Assembly (NCBI GenBank): GCA_018475625.1
Contig: JAAKEZ010000008.1
Location: 53,874 to 117,873 of the forward strand
Source: Candidatus Bathyarchaeota archaeon A05DMB-2
GTDB taxonomy: Archaea > Thermoproteota > Bathyarchaeia > Bathyarchaeales > Bathycorpusculaceae
Length of the DNA stretch: 64,000 nt
Reading direction: 5' to 3'
The position numbers were made by a program, and so were the translations under genes. The notes under the pieces were generated by a model. The model did not search any database. It was not told the origin of the DNA and saw nothing but the letters and a program-made list of their open reading frames with translations. The stretch's first letter is position 1. Each line of letters opens with the position of its first letter. Below are positions 33,195-41,904 of this stretch, one piece after another.

Positions 33195-33658
33195 AGCCGA
33201 TAATTAACTTCGCCGCTCAACTCGGCGCCACCATAACCCTGAACCCAGACTTCACGGTGAAAAAAGGCAACCGCTACTTCCTGTTAAACAGCAACCTGAA
33301 CAAGGTACTTCGAAAGGATTTCTATTATGCAGGCACCTATCTGGGAAAGGTCAAAAACGGAAAATTCTTCCCCAGCTTCGCACTGCTCACCATGCTCGCG
33401 AAAAAAGAAGCAAATAAGATAGTCGTTGACCGTAAAACCGCTTGGCTTTTCATCTGCGGCAGAGACATCTTCCAAAAAGGCATAACCGCAGTGCAAGGCT
33501 CACGACAAAAGGGCATCCACACGCTGGTGCTGAACGAGTTCGGCGAATGCTTGGGTTTCGGCAGAATAATCCGCACGTTGAACGCCGAAGAAAAGGGAAA
33601 CGAGGTTGCCGTGAAAAATATTTCAGATGTGGGCGATTTTCTGCGCCGCGAAACCTAA
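33191..33658 (+). CDS. PUA-domain protein, archaeal Nip7-like
   Basis: 155 residues. Residues 1-~75 are a pre-PUA alpha/beta domain; the PUA domain follows (KIVVDRKTAWLFICGRDIFQ, HTLVLNEFGECLGFGRI). The layout matches Nip7/UPF0113-like proteins that bind rRNA or assist the exosome and methyltransferases. ATGA overlap with the m5C methyltransferase shows coupled translation. Confidence 0.8.
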   Translation: MKPIINFAAQLGATITLNPDFTVKKGNRYFLLNSNLNKVLRKDFYYAGTYLGKVKNGKFFPSFALLTMLAKKEANKIVVDRKTAWLFICGRDIFQKGITAVQGSRQKGIHTLVLNEFGECLGFGRIIRTLNAEEKGNEVAVKNISDVGDFLRRET

Positions 33659-33751
33659 TTCTGTCGTCCACTCACAATACATAGTTCCGACACGTTATTT
33701 CAGCAACACACATAATTTTTGAACATTTATCTATTATAAAAAGCGATAAGC

Positions 33752-33759
33752 TTATATAC
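33752..33759 (+). promoter_or_regulatory. TATA box of glnA
   Basis: TTATATAC, 78 bases before the glnA start; the expected start site lies in the palindrome just downstream. Confidence 0.6.
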
Positions 33760-33761
33760 GT

Positions 33762-33785
33762 TTACGGAAAATGTCATTTCCATAA
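33762..33785. promoter_or_regulatory. Palindromic nitrogen-type operator upstream of glnA
   Basis: Arms TTACGGAAA and TTTCCATAA (8 of 9 pairs) around ATGTCA. The GGAAA-N6-TTTCC core resembles the NrpR operator of methanogens (GGAA-N6-TTCC), but with two extra bases between GGAA and TTCC. It covers the expected glnA transcription start, as a repressor site would. Confidence 0.55.
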
Positions 33786-33829
33786 CATATGAAAACCAAG
33801 ACCGCAGCTAAACATGAGGTTGAATAAAA

Positions 33830-35191
33830 ATGAAAAACTTCAAAGACAGCGTTTGGAAAGAAAACGTAACCAAAGTTGTCCAACAAATCCAAGAACAAGA
33901 CATCAAATTTGTCAGACTTCAATTTACTGACATAAACGGCATCATAAAAAACCTAGCAGTAACCTCCAAAAACATCGAAAACATCTTTGAAAACGGGCAA
34001 TCCTTCGACGGCTCATCCATCACAGGCTACCGCCCCATCGAAGAATCCGACATGGTTCTCTTCCCCGACCCAACTACCTTCGCCGTCCTCCCATGGCGAC
34101 CCAAAGAAAAATCCAGCTGCCGACTCATCTGCGACGTTTACACGCCTGAATACAAACGCTTCGAAGGCGACCCACGATACATCCTCGAAAGAGCCATAGC
34201 CAAAGCCTACAAAGCCGGCTTCACCTACATATGCGCTCCAGAACAAGAATTTTTCATCGTGAAAGAAAACGACTCACAACTCCCAACGCCCATAGACTTA
34301 GCAGGGTACTTTGACTACCATCCAGGCGACCTCACAGACGACATACGCAGAGAAATAGCCGACACCGCGGAACAGTTTGGCATAGAAATCGAAATAAGCC
34401 ACCACGAAGTGGCTTTGGGACAGAACGAAATCGACTTCAAATACGACGAAGCCCTAACCACTGCTGACAGAACTGTAACCATGAGAATGATCACAAAAGT
34501 TGTTGCTGCACGAAACGGATACGTCGCCACTTACATGCCCAAACCTTTCGCAGGCATCAACGGCTCAGGCATGCACACCCACCAAAGCCTCTGGAACACC
34601 GACCTAACCAAAAACATGTTCTACGCCGACGACCCCAAGTCAGGATACCTCTCACCAATAGCCCGCAACTTTATAGGAGGACAACTTGCACATGGTCGAA
34701 AAATGTGCGCTGTTCTGGCTTCTTGGCCCAACTCTTACAAGCGGCTAGTGCCGGGATACGAAGCACCAGTTTACCTCGCTTGGGCGTACAAAAACCGCTC
34801 ACCGCTCATTCGAGTGCCAAACTTCGGAGGAAGAAAAGCCGCAGCCCGATGCGAAATACGCTGTCCCGACCCATCAGGAAACCCCTACCTGCAATTCGCT
34901 GTGTTGCTCGCCACAGGATTAGACGGCATAAAGAACAAAACCGACCCAGGTGAACCAGTGGAGCTGAACGTGTACCACATGAGCTACGAAGAACGCAAAC
35001 AAAAAGGCATAGTCTCCCTCCCCGAATCACTGAAAGAAGCATTAGATGAACTGGAAAGCAGCGACCTTATGCGAGAAACTCTGGGCGAAGTCGCCTTCGA
35101 AAATTTCCTAACTGAAAAACGCAAAGAATGGGACCTTTACCGAATGCAAGTGACCGAATGGGAAGTCAACAGATACATCAAACGACTTTAA
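33830..35191 (+). CDS. glnA: Type I glutamine synthetase
   Basis: 453 residues. The family signatures are FDGSSITGYRPIEESDM, PEQEFFI, the ATP-binding KPFAGINGSGMHTHQSL and NSYKRLVPGYEAPVYLAW with the RAAxR-type arginines. It makes glutamine from glutamate, ammonia and ATP, and assembles as dodecamers. Length matches the GSI-alpha group, which is not adenylylated. The upstream palindrome suggests nitrogen control. Confidence 0.95.
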   Translation: MKNFKDSVWKENVTKVVQQIQEQDIKFVRLQFTDINGIIKNLAVTSKNIENIFENGQSFDGSSITGYRPIEESDMVLFPDPTTFAVLPWRPKEKSSCRLICDVYTPEYKRFEGDPRYILERAIAKAYKAGFTYICAPEQEFFIVKENDSQLPTPIDLAGYFDYHPGDLTDDIRREIADTAEQFGIEIEISHHEVALGQNEIDFKYDEALTTADRTVTMRMITKVVAARNGYVATYMPKPFAGINGSGMHTHQSLWNTDLTKNMFYADDPKSGYLSPIARNFIGGQLAHGRKMCAVLASWPNSYKRLVPGYEAPVYLAWAYKNRSPLIRVPNFGGRKAAARCEIRCPDPSGNPYLQFAVLLATGLDGIKNKTDPGEPVELNVYHMSYEERKQKGIVSLPESLKEALDELESSDLMRETLGEVAFENFLTEKRKEWDLYRMQVTEWEVNRYIKRL

Positions 35192-35230
35192 ACCACAAGC
35201 CTTTCACTAAGGCTCAAAACCCTTTTCTTT

Positions 35231-36511
35231 TCAAGTTGCGCCCTTAATTTTATCCGCTAGCTCTTCAAGGGCAACCGTGGTCTGCTCCCGTTTATGCAGT
35301 TCTCGAACAACCACTTTGCCTTCATTCAGCTCTCTTTTACCCACTATAACCGCATAATCCACCTTCCGCTTATCAGCGTCCTCCAGAGCCTTCGATATCT
35401 TGCGCCCCATAACCTCAAACTCCACACTCAATCCAGCGTCTCTGAGCCTCTCAGCAATTCTAAGCGCCTCAACCTTCATCAGCTCATTCACAGAAACAAC
35501 CACAAGCCGCTTGCCCTCAACGGTTCTTACTTGAACGCCCTGCATCTGCATTGCCATAGCTATCCTGTCTAACCCGTGTGCAACACCCGTCGCCGGCGTT
35601 TGCGCCCCACCAAACGATTCGATAAGCCTATCGTACCTTCCACCGCCGCCCAAGGCTATGTCCAACTCTGGAATATAGACTTCAAATATCACACCTGTAT
35701 AGTATTCCAGTCCGCGTGCAAACGCAGGTTCCACGTTTTCTACAGGGCACTCGCTTTGGGTGACAAGCACCAGAATATCAAGCAGATTATCAACTGCGGC
35801 TTCGGCTTTTTCGTGACCTTTTACGTAGTATTTCATGTTCTTCAATGTTTCGAAGCCTGTTTCGCCTTTCTGCTCTAGCAGTCCTTGGAGGATTTTTCTG
35901 CAGCTTTCATGCTTCACAAGTTTGAAAGCTTCATCGTACTCTTTCTTGTCCATGAGCTGCAGAACGCTGTTCTGGGTCTTCTCATCCACGCCTTCTTCGG
36001 TTAGGATGCCCCTAATCACTCCGATGTGACCCAGTTTGAAAGCGTAGTTACGTAGCCCAACGTTTTTCAAAAAGCTGTTAGTGAGCAAAATCATTTCCGC
36101 GTCCGCTTCCGCGGTGCCAGCACCTATCAATTCGCAGTTTGATTGCCAAAACTCACGGTATCTTCCGCGCTGAGGCTCATCGTAACGGTAAACGCTTCCC
36201 ACGCTGAAAACCCTAAGCGGCTTCGGCTCATTTTTCAAAGCAGTTGTGGCTAAACGCGCTATGGAGGCGGTAAATTCTGGACGCAACGCGACTGTCCGAT
36301 CGCCCAAGTCTTTGAATGTGAACATGCGTTGGCGGATTTCTTCGCCTGCCTTGGCGCTTAACAGGTCGTAAGATTCAACTATGGGCGTTATAACTTCCTT
36401 ATAACCGTAGCACTTTGCTGTTTCTCTAGCTTTGCAGACTATATAGTTCAAAGTTTCTGCGTCTTCAGGCAGCAAATCGCGCATTCCACGGACAGGTTGG
36501 AAAGTTGGCAC
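35231..36511 (-). CDS. hisS: Histidyl-tRNA synthetase
   Basis: 426 residues of class II synthetase. Motif 2 YRYDEPQRGRYREFWQSN, HisA-type RGLEYYTGVIFEVY and motif 3 GGGGRYDRLIESFGG are present, followed by the C-terminal anticodon-binding domain (VVVSVNELMKVEALRIAERL). It charges tRNA-His. The EndA-like gene is directly upstream with 13 bases between, so both are probably on one transcript. Confidence 0.95.
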   Translation of the reverse strand: MPTFQPVRGMRDLLPEDAETLNYIVCKARETAKCYGYKEVITPIVESYDLLSAKAGEEIRQRMFTFKDLGDRTVALRPEFTASIARLATTALKNEPKPLRVFSVGSVYRYDEPQRGRYREFWQSNCELIGAGTAEADAEMILLTNSFLKNVGLRNYAFKLGHIGVIRGILTEEGVDEKTQNSVLQLMDKKEYDEAFKLVKHESCRKILQGLLEQKGETGFETLKNMKYYVKGHEKAEAAVDNLLDILVLVTQSECPVENVEPAFARGLEYYTGVIFEVYIPELDIALGGGGRYDRLIESFGGAQTPATGVAHGLDRIAMAMQMQGVQVRTVEGKRLVVVSVNELMKVEALRIAERLRDAGLSVEFEVMGRKISKALEDADKRKVDYAVIVGKRELNEGKVVVRELHKREQTTVALEELADKIKGAT

Positions 36512-36524
36512 GGTTTTTCCTCGC

Positions 36525-37073
36525 TTATTTGAATGTTAACTGTGATATTGAATAGTAAACTATTTCTCCTCTGCGGTTCATCACAGCAAGGATTAGCTCT
36601 TTCTTTTGGCTTTGGCTCCTCTGCAACGCTCTTGTTAGGTCTCCAATCGGCACAGGTTTGCCCTCTTGTGTGCTGAGAATCAGGTATGGTGCGGTGTCTT
36701 TGCCGTAAGCGCCTCTTTCGTACATGCGGAAGTCGATTCCTTCACCGAAGCCTTCCCTGACAACGTAGCCTCTGCTGCGCAGGTCGCGGTAAACCAAGTA
36801 GTTAACCCATGCGTTCTGGTCTGTTTTTTCATAAGCTTGGAGAAGAGCTTGAAAATCCACTTCTTCGCCTTTCTCGTCTTTAACTTCCAGCATCTCTTTA
36901 TCTAAGAGGTAAAGCGCCTCGAAAAACGCAAGCGTGAACACGTTGTTTTCAGTTGTTCCATATCCTCGTTGAGAAAGCACATCGATGCTGCTTTTCTCTG
37001 TTACTTTAACGCCTTTTGCTGTAAGAACGCCAGTGGTTTTGAGTTCTGAAGGGATGGTTTTGTTGTCACTCAT
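36525..37073 (-). CDS. tRNA-splicing endonuclease-like subunit, catalytic His replaced
   Basis: 182 residues. Compared with Methanocaldococcus EndA, the catalytic Tyr is kept in FRMYERGAYG and the Lys in QSQKKELILAV, but the position of the catalytic His is Thr (KDTAPYLI versus KEHSVYLV). LVYRDLRSRGYVV and GEIVYYSISQL match the family. EndA removes introns at bulge-helix-bulge sites. A protein lacking the His would be a structural (beta) subunit of a heteromeric enzyme; a catalytic partner should lie elsewhere. Confidence 0.8.
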   Translation of the reverse strand: MSDNKTIPSELKTTGVLTAKGVKVTEKSSIDVLSQRGYGTTENNVFTLAFFEALYLLDKEMLEVKDEKGEEVDFQALLQAYEKTDQNAWVNYLVYRDLRSRGYVVREGFGEGIDFRMYERGAYGKDTAPYLILSTQEGKPVPIGDLTRALQRSQSQKKELILAVMNRRGEIVYYSISQLTFK

Positions 37074-37170
37074 ATGGTTGTCGTCCGTCGTTTAGATAGT
37101 TAACTCTTAAACGGTATAGATTTCTCTTCCTATAAAAATGGAGTCCTTCTTGCAGAATAGTGCATGACGC

Positions 37171-37530
37171 TTAAAGGCTGAGTTCCAGCAGTTTGCGCAA
37201 GTTATTGATTTCCACAGCATTTGTTCCCGTTACAAGGCGAGATAATTTTGGTTTTGCCTCTAACCCTATCGTGACTAAACGGTCTCCTTGGAAAGAAAGA
37301 GTGACTGTAAGCCCGTCGGCTTTCAACTCTCCAGCGATGCTCTTAAGGTGCGCAAGCTTGCTCCCGATAGACGTTACGCTTCCAATTACATCTTTTAAGA
37401 ATTCTTTGTTAGTTGCGTTAATGTCTAGTCTATTGTCTCCAGCTTTCACTTGAACTGCTTCCACGTCTCCAGTAAACAAGGTGACTTCTCCAGATTTGAT
37501 AACGTGACCTAACCACGTCGGCAGTTGCAC
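37171..37530 (-). CDS. Unrecognised protein, downstream member of a two-gene set
   Basis: 119 residues, no transmembrane segment. It has regular hydrophobic/polar strands (EVTLFTGDVEAVQVKAGDN, GLTVTLSFQGDRLVTIGLEA) of a beta-rich or alpha/beta fold. It follows the 61-residue gene by 25 bases, so they are probably a unit. No family recognised. Confidence 0.5.
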   Translation of the reverse strand: MQLPTWLGHVIKSGEVTLFTGDVEAVQVKAGDNRLDINATNKEFLKDVIGSVTSIGSKLAHLKSIAGELKADGLTVTLSFQGDRLVTIGLEAKPKLSRLVTGTNAVEINNLRKLLELSL

Positions 37531-37555
37531 GTCTTCACCTCTTTAAAATGGGAAG

Positions 37556-37741
37556 TTACTTCTTCGGCACATCTGTAACGTAGATGATGTCTAAAATAAT
37601 CGAGCCATTAATTTTTGCTTTCATCATACCCATGTCTAGGGTAAGGTCTTGGAAGCTGAGTTTGATGTCTGATTCTTTTCCTGCAAGCTTGTCTATGAGT
37701 TTTAACAATGTGTCGCCCATATCTTCAGAACTTTTAGCCAT
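37556..37741 (-). CDS. Small unrecognised protein, upstream member of a two-gene set
   Basis: 61 residues from ATG 37741. An N-terminal helix (EDMGDTLLKLIDKLAGKES) leads into an amphipathic beta region (KLSFQDLTLDMG, KINGSIILDIIYV). A TATA-like TAAATATTTA lies near 37786-37795. The next gene follows 25 bases later. Function unknown. Confidence 0.45.
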   Translation of the reverse strand: MAKSSEDMGDTLLKLIDKLAGKESDIKLSFQDLTLDMGMMKAKINGSIILDIIYVTDVPKK

Positions 37742-38087
37742 TAATAATCACCATAATTGTAATAGAAAGAAGCTGAAACATAAATATTTACCGCTAACTT
37801 CGTAGTCGCCTTCTGGGTTAAATCCACTTCCTCTGAAGAAAACACATTTACAATTATGAGTATTAAAAACGAGAGGCGGGACACGGTTAAACTTGTCCAA
37901 GCTCAGGCATATACCTCAACTTCGTCCCTATAGCTCTTGGAGCGGGTTGAAAATCATTTTTCTTGTCAGTACATCTTTGATTCGATTTCAAAAATTTATA
38001 ATCAAAGCTTCACAAAACTTAAATTTCCTGCACATAATTGCGTCTAGAACATGTTCCTCTAAAAATACTGGTCTCGCGTGAGTAGCC
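37742..38087. other. Intergenic region between divergent genes
   Basis: About 346 bases, AT-rich in both halves. TATA-like TAAATATTTA near 37786-37795 could serve the minus-strand pair, and AAAATTTATAATC near 37989-38001 the plus-strand gene. No ORF with a ribosome site, no repeat and no hairpin of note was seen. Confidence 0.5.
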
Positions 38088-38636
38088 TTGACCTTGAATC
38101 ATTTCATCCTTCCCAAAGAGATAATGATAGACGCGGCAGGATGGGGAGACCTCTTGCTCGGCGTAGTCATCGGTGCGATTAAACCGCCAGACAAGAGGTA
38201 CATGGACCGTCGAATCCCCACCTCATCCTTCCAACCGCCCAACTTCAAGAACAAGAAGTACTTGGAGGACGCTGTGAAAATCGCTGACGAAATCATCGAG
38301 GTCATGCGCCCAGACGAAGAAACTCACTTCAGAGTTTGCTCAAGCTACGTGCTTTCCAGCGTGCGCAGGCACCTGCAAAACCGGGGGTTCAAGGTTGAGA
38401 AGGTGGAAACAACGGGGGAGCTCCGAGACATGGTTGAAAGAAGCTATGTCAGATGGTGCATCGAAGTCGGGGTGCCTGAGGAGATAGTGAAGGACAAGCG
38501 ACGCTTCTGGACGATGCTGGAGTGGGTTGCCGCGATGCCTCGCCTGAGGGAAAGCCTTGTTAAAACGGGCTGGGCAAGCTGGGAAAATAGATGGCGAGAG
38601 GAAATATTCAAGAAACCTCGGAACTTGCACGGCTAA
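38088..38636 (+). CDS. Conserved archaeal-looking protein of unknown function
   Basis: Up to 182 residues from TTG 38088; ATG 38124 is an alternative that begins at MIDAAGWGDLLLGVVIGA, which looks like the conserved N-terminus. The glycine-rich IDAAGWGDLLLG and the phrase YMDRRIPTSSFQPPNF, together with a later CSSYVLSSVRRHLQNRG, look like a conserved soluble domain of enzymes acting on nucleotides or nucleic acids, but I cannot name the family. Stands alone. Confidence 0.6.
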   Translation: MTLNHFILPKEIMIDAAGWGDLLLGVVIGAIKPPDKRYMDRRIPTSSFQPPNFKNKKYLEDAVKIADEIIEVMRPDEETHFRVCSSYVLSSVRRHLQNRGFKVEKVETTGELRDMVERSYVRWCIEVGVPEEIVKDKRRFWTMLEWVAAMPRLRESLVKTGWASWENRWREEIFKKPRNLHG

Positions 38637-38657
38637 AAACTACGTGGTTTCTGCTGT

Positions 38658-39109
38658 TCACCATCGGTACTTTTCTTTTTTGTCTTTTAATTTTTCTAAG
38701 CCGCAATTAAAGCAGATTCCGTTAAGCAGCAGATTAAAGCGCCCAGTTTTGGCACTTCCATGCGTTTTCTTGTTTTTGGAGAAATTTTTCTATTCCTTCT
38801 TTTTTAATGAAATTCAGATTTTCTATGATGCTCATTCTGTAGCGTGATTTGCACCTGTCGTCAATGGTTTTTAATCTGCTGCATGGGACGTTGTTGCACT
38901 AAAAACAAAAAAAGTTACTTCGTCATTTAACAATTTTGAACAATGCTTCTTCAGGAACGCGCAGTTCTTTTTTCTATAGGTCTGTATCCTGCGCAATAAG
39001 GCATCTTAATGCCATTGGTTTTTACATCGTTTATTAATGCCAAGTAACTTGCACATATTTCGCAGTTCATTCCGCAAAGTGCAATTAAGTCGTAAATTGC
39101 GGTTTTCAT
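38658..39109 (-). pseudogene. Frameshifted DUF3795 gene
   Basis: Read on the minus strand from ATG 39109 the frames give DUF3795: LIALCGMNCEICASYLAL, MPYCAGY, then after a shift NCAFLKKHCSKLL, after another CNNVPCSRLKTIDDRC and SIIENLNFIKKEGIEKFL, then WKCQNW, and finally GICFNCGLEKL. DUF3795 is a Cys-rich, metal-binding family of unknown function. Frameshifts lie near 38960, 38900 and 38732. Three shifts suggest decay rather than a single base error. Confidence 0.7.
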
Positions 39110-39138
39110 TTTGCCCTTCCCATACCAACTTTCCTGAT

Positions 39139-40176
39139 TTAAGTGCTCTTATGGGGCGAAGGATTAGACTTGAATTTGGCAAAATCGTTTTTGTAGTAAA
39201 CGCCGTCTTCGTGGATTATGCCTGACACGTACTTCAGAGGCGTAATGTCAAAAGCCGGGTTAAGCACATCAACGCCCGGTGCCGCCACGGAGTGAGCGCC
39301 GAAGTGGGTGACTTCTGTCGGGTTCCTCTCCTCGATAATGACATCTCTTGAAGTGTGAACTAAGTCGAACGTGGATTTGGGCGCCGCCACGTAAAACGGC
39401 ACCCCGTGCTCGTACGCCAAAACCGCCACTGTGAACGTGCCAATCTTGTTAACCACGGCGTCTTGGACGATGCGGTCTGCACCCACAATCACCTTGTTGA
39501 CTAAGCGTTTGTGCATGACGTAGCCGACCATGTTGTCCGTTATCAGCGTAACCGGTATTCCGTCGCGTTTAAGCTCGTACGTTGTCAGTCGTGCACCCTG
39601 CAGCAACGGGCGCGTCTCAGTGGCGATGACCCTTATTTTCTTACCTTGCTTCCACGCTGTGCGTATTACGCTTAGTGCGGTGCCGTACTCAACCGTGGCT
39701 AACTCGCCCGCGTTGCAGTGCGTCAGGATGGTGTCGCAGTCGCTGATGAGTTCCGCGCCGTTTTTGCCTATAGCCAAATTGGCTTCAGCATCTTCAGCGG
39801 CGATTTTTTGCGCCTCTTGAATCACCAGAGTTTTAAGCGCTTCGACGCTGCCTGAAAAGCCCTGTGCCTTCGCGAGAACCCTGTCTACAGCCCAGAAGAG
39901 GTTAACCGCGGTCGGCCTTGTGCTCTTAATAGTCTGTGCAGCGTCTTCCAGTTCAGCCAGCAGTTCCGATGTGCAATCTGCTTTGGAATGATAAGCCACC
40001 AACGCCAAGCCGAAGGCTGCCGCCGCGCCGAGTAACGGGGCGCCTCTGACTCTGAGGTTTTTTATGGCTTCAGCCATTTGGTCAACAGTTGTTATTTTTA
40101 AAGTCACTGTTTCAAGTGGGAGCTTGGTCTGGTCTATGGTGATGACGGTGCCATTTCGCCATTCTATGGTTCTCAT
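39139..40176 (-). CDS. mtnA: Methylthioribose-1-phosphate isomerase-like (aIF2B/MtnA family)
   Basis: 345 residues. Characteristic motifs: NLRVRGAPLLGAAAAFG, TRPTAVNLFWAVDRVL, the catalytic Cys in LTHCNAGELATVEYG, ETRPLLQGARLTTYEL, the Asp in VGADRIV and KIGTFTVAVLAYEHG. This is MtnA of methionine salvage; archaeal relatives include ribose-1,5-bisphosphate isomerase of the AMP pathway, so substrate is not certain. The RGAP and CNAG motifs favour MtnA. Confidence 0.85.
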   Translation of the reverse strand: MRTIEWRNGTVITIDQTKLPLETVTLKITTVDQMAEAIKNLRVRGAPLLGAAAAFGLALVAYHSKADCTSELLAELEDAAQTIKSTRPTAVNLFWAVDRVLAKAQGFSGSVEALKTLVIQEAQKIAAEDAEANLAIGKNGAELISDCDTILTHCNAGELATVEYGTALSVIRTAWKQGKKIRVIATETRPLLQGARLTTYELKRDGIPVTLITDNMVGYVMHKRLVNKVIVGADRIVQDAVVNKIGTFTVAVLAYEHGVPFYVAAPKSTFDLVHTSRDVIIEERNPTEVTHFGAHSVAAPGVDVLNPAFDITPLKYVSGIIHEDGVYYKNDFAKFKSNPSPHKST

Positions 40177-40250
40177 TCCGCAACCTCATGATGCGATAAA
40201 GTGCTATAGTTACAATTTTAGCTTGCGGTTTTCTGTATGATTTCGATTGC

Positions 40251-40994
40251 TCATTCGAAGGGTGATTTCAGGTAGGTGACCACTTCAACAGGGGAATCGT
40301 TACCGAGCTTCAGTCTCTTCTTCCACTCATCCCCCACGGCGATAAGCGAGAAAACGCCTGAGACTTCAGCCTTCGCTTTCTTGATGAGGTTAACAAGCGC
40401 CTCCTGCGTTTCTCCACTCTTGATCATGTCATCCACCACCAAGACGCTGTCTCGTTTTTTAATCGCGTCCTTTGGAATGAAAAGCGTGACTGTTACGCCT
40501 GAATCTTTCCCCAGAATGTAAGTCTCATCCAAGAAGGCTTTAACGCCGACTTCTTTATTCCTCTTCGCCACAATGAGGTTGACGCCTAAGGCGTTGGCAA
40601 CCATGGTGGCTAAAGGCACGCCATCGACGGCGGCGGTTAAGATTTTGGTGACGCGCTTTCCCGCGAAGTTTGCCAAAGCATGGTTTGCTGCTTGCTGAAG
40701 GATGTTGTAGTCGCCGACAATTTCAGTGTTGTCGAAGTATCCTGTTTCATCGAATTTTATCCTGTTGCGCAGTTCTGCTTCTAAGCCTACGAGTTTGGTT
40801 AATACGCGCCACAGCTGCTTGGCTCTTGTGGTGTTGGGCAGGACGTGTCCTTTGGCGTATCTGCTTAGAACAGTTACAGGTAAGCCTGTTTTGGATGCTA
40901 ATTCCCGGTAAGTTATGTTCCGCTTATACTTTGCAGTTCTCAAAAGCTCGATGGTCATCAAGCGGAGTTTTAAGTCTTCTGCGTGAGTGCTCAA
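40251..40994 (-). CDS. HTH plus phosphoribosyltransferase regulator (GfcR/OPRT-like)
   Basis: About 247 residues; TTG 40994 is preferred because GGGGGA lies eight bases upstream (frame extends to 41015). Residues 5-70 are an HTH domain (NITYRELASKTGLPVTVLSRYAK); residues ~110-240 are a type I PRT domain with the PRPP loop VLVVDDMIKSGETQEAL. Proteins of this layout (GfcR in haloarchaea) regulate sugar metabolism or act as orotate-PRT-like regulators. Targets here are unknown. Confidence 0.8.
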   Translation of the reverse strand: MSTHAEDLKLRLMTIELLRTAKYKRNITYRELASKTGLPVTVLSRYAKGHVLPNTTRAKQLWRVLTKLVGLEAELRNRIKFDETGYFDNTEIVGDYNILQQAANHALANFAGKRVTKILTAAVDGVPLATMVANALGVNLIVAKRNKEVGVKAFLDETYILGKDSGVTVTLFIPKDAIKKRDSVLVVDDMIKSGETQEALVNLIKKAKAEVSGVFSLIAVGDEWKKRLKLGNDSPVEVVTYLKSPFE

Positions 40995-41234
40995 CCTCAA
41001 ATCCCCCTTGCACATTTCTGAGTCAAATACTAAAACATTTACTTCTTATCTCTGATTAGCAATTTATAACTTCCGTTAAAAACCAGATTCCCTGTTTTAG
41101 AGCATGGTTAAAGCCGACAAAATCGTGCAAATCACCGTGTATCGCACTCGCAACCGCGAAAAGCAAAGTCAACTATAACGAGGGTTAGGGTCAAATTTCG
41201 CTTTTTACGTTAAGGTTTTTTAAACTGGACCCAT

Positions 41235-41252
41235 CATCTTTTAAAAAAGATG
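41235..41252. promoter_or_regulatory. Perfect 18-bp palindrome over the start codon of the ECF-S-like gene
   Basis: CATCTTTT-AA-AAAAGATG, with the last three bases forming ATG 41250. A TATA-like TTTTTTAAACT lies at 41215-41225, so a leaderless transcript would begin here and the palindrome would cover its start. Confidence 0.5.
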
Positions 41253-41780
41253 GCTATGATGCACAAGATCACGCGATTGTTCATTACTGCACTCTTCGGA
41301 TCAATAATATTCGTGGCCAAAGTTGCTGTTCCCTTGCCAACTCCAGTGAACAAGCTGCTGATTGTGGTTGAAGCTGTTCTACTCGCCACAGCCGCGCTCT
41401 TCATCAAAAAAGTGGGCGCTACTTATGTTGGCACCGTAGGCGGCGTTTTAACAGCGTTGTGGCAACCTACATTGGGCATATTCACTTTTCTGTTTGATTT
41501 TCTGTACGGAGTTTTCGTAGATGTTTTCTTTTTCCTGTTCAAGGTCACCTCCACGACGAGTGAAGTAAACCGTACCCGAATGATAGCTGCGATGACATTC
41601 AGCACCGCAATTATTGGATTTTTAAGTTATTACACGACCTCTTCCTTGCTGGAAATACTTCCAATCGACCCCGTGCTCGCGGGACTCATACTGTTTATGG
41701 GCACAGTCAGCGGGGCAGTTGCTGGCTACGCTGCCGCATATCTCTGGAACAAATACCTAAAGAACATCATCGTAAGCTGA
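41250..41780 (+). CDS. Membrane protein resembling an ECF-transporter substrate-binding (S) component
   Basis: 176 residues from ATG 41250, with further ATGs at 41256 and 41259. About five or six membrane spans; the N-terminal GSIIFVAKVAVPLP, then TYVGTVGGVLTALWQPTLG and a C-terminal LILFMGTVSGAVAGYAAAYL. The size and the Gly/Ala-rich second half fit an S component for a vitamin or metal, but no diagnostic ligand motif is visible. No ECF ATPases are nearby. Confidence 0.6.
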   Translation: MAMMHKITRLFITALFGSIIFVAKVAVPLPTPVNKLLIVVEAVLLATAALFIKKVGATYVGTVGGVLTALWQPTLGIFTFLFDFLYGVFVDVFFFLFKVTSTTSEVNRTRMIAAMTFSTAIIGFLSYYTTSSLLEILPIDPVLAGLILFMGTVSGAVAGYAAAYLWNKYLKNIIVS

Positions 41781-41904
41781 GATGGAGTTATCGACGCTCT
41801 ACTATTACCTTGGTTTTCGAGTTTGATATATTCCGACTTCGAAAATACGCCTTTTAAATAATGCCGCAACTCAGAAATGCAGCGAAGAAAGGAGAACGGC
41901 TTCA

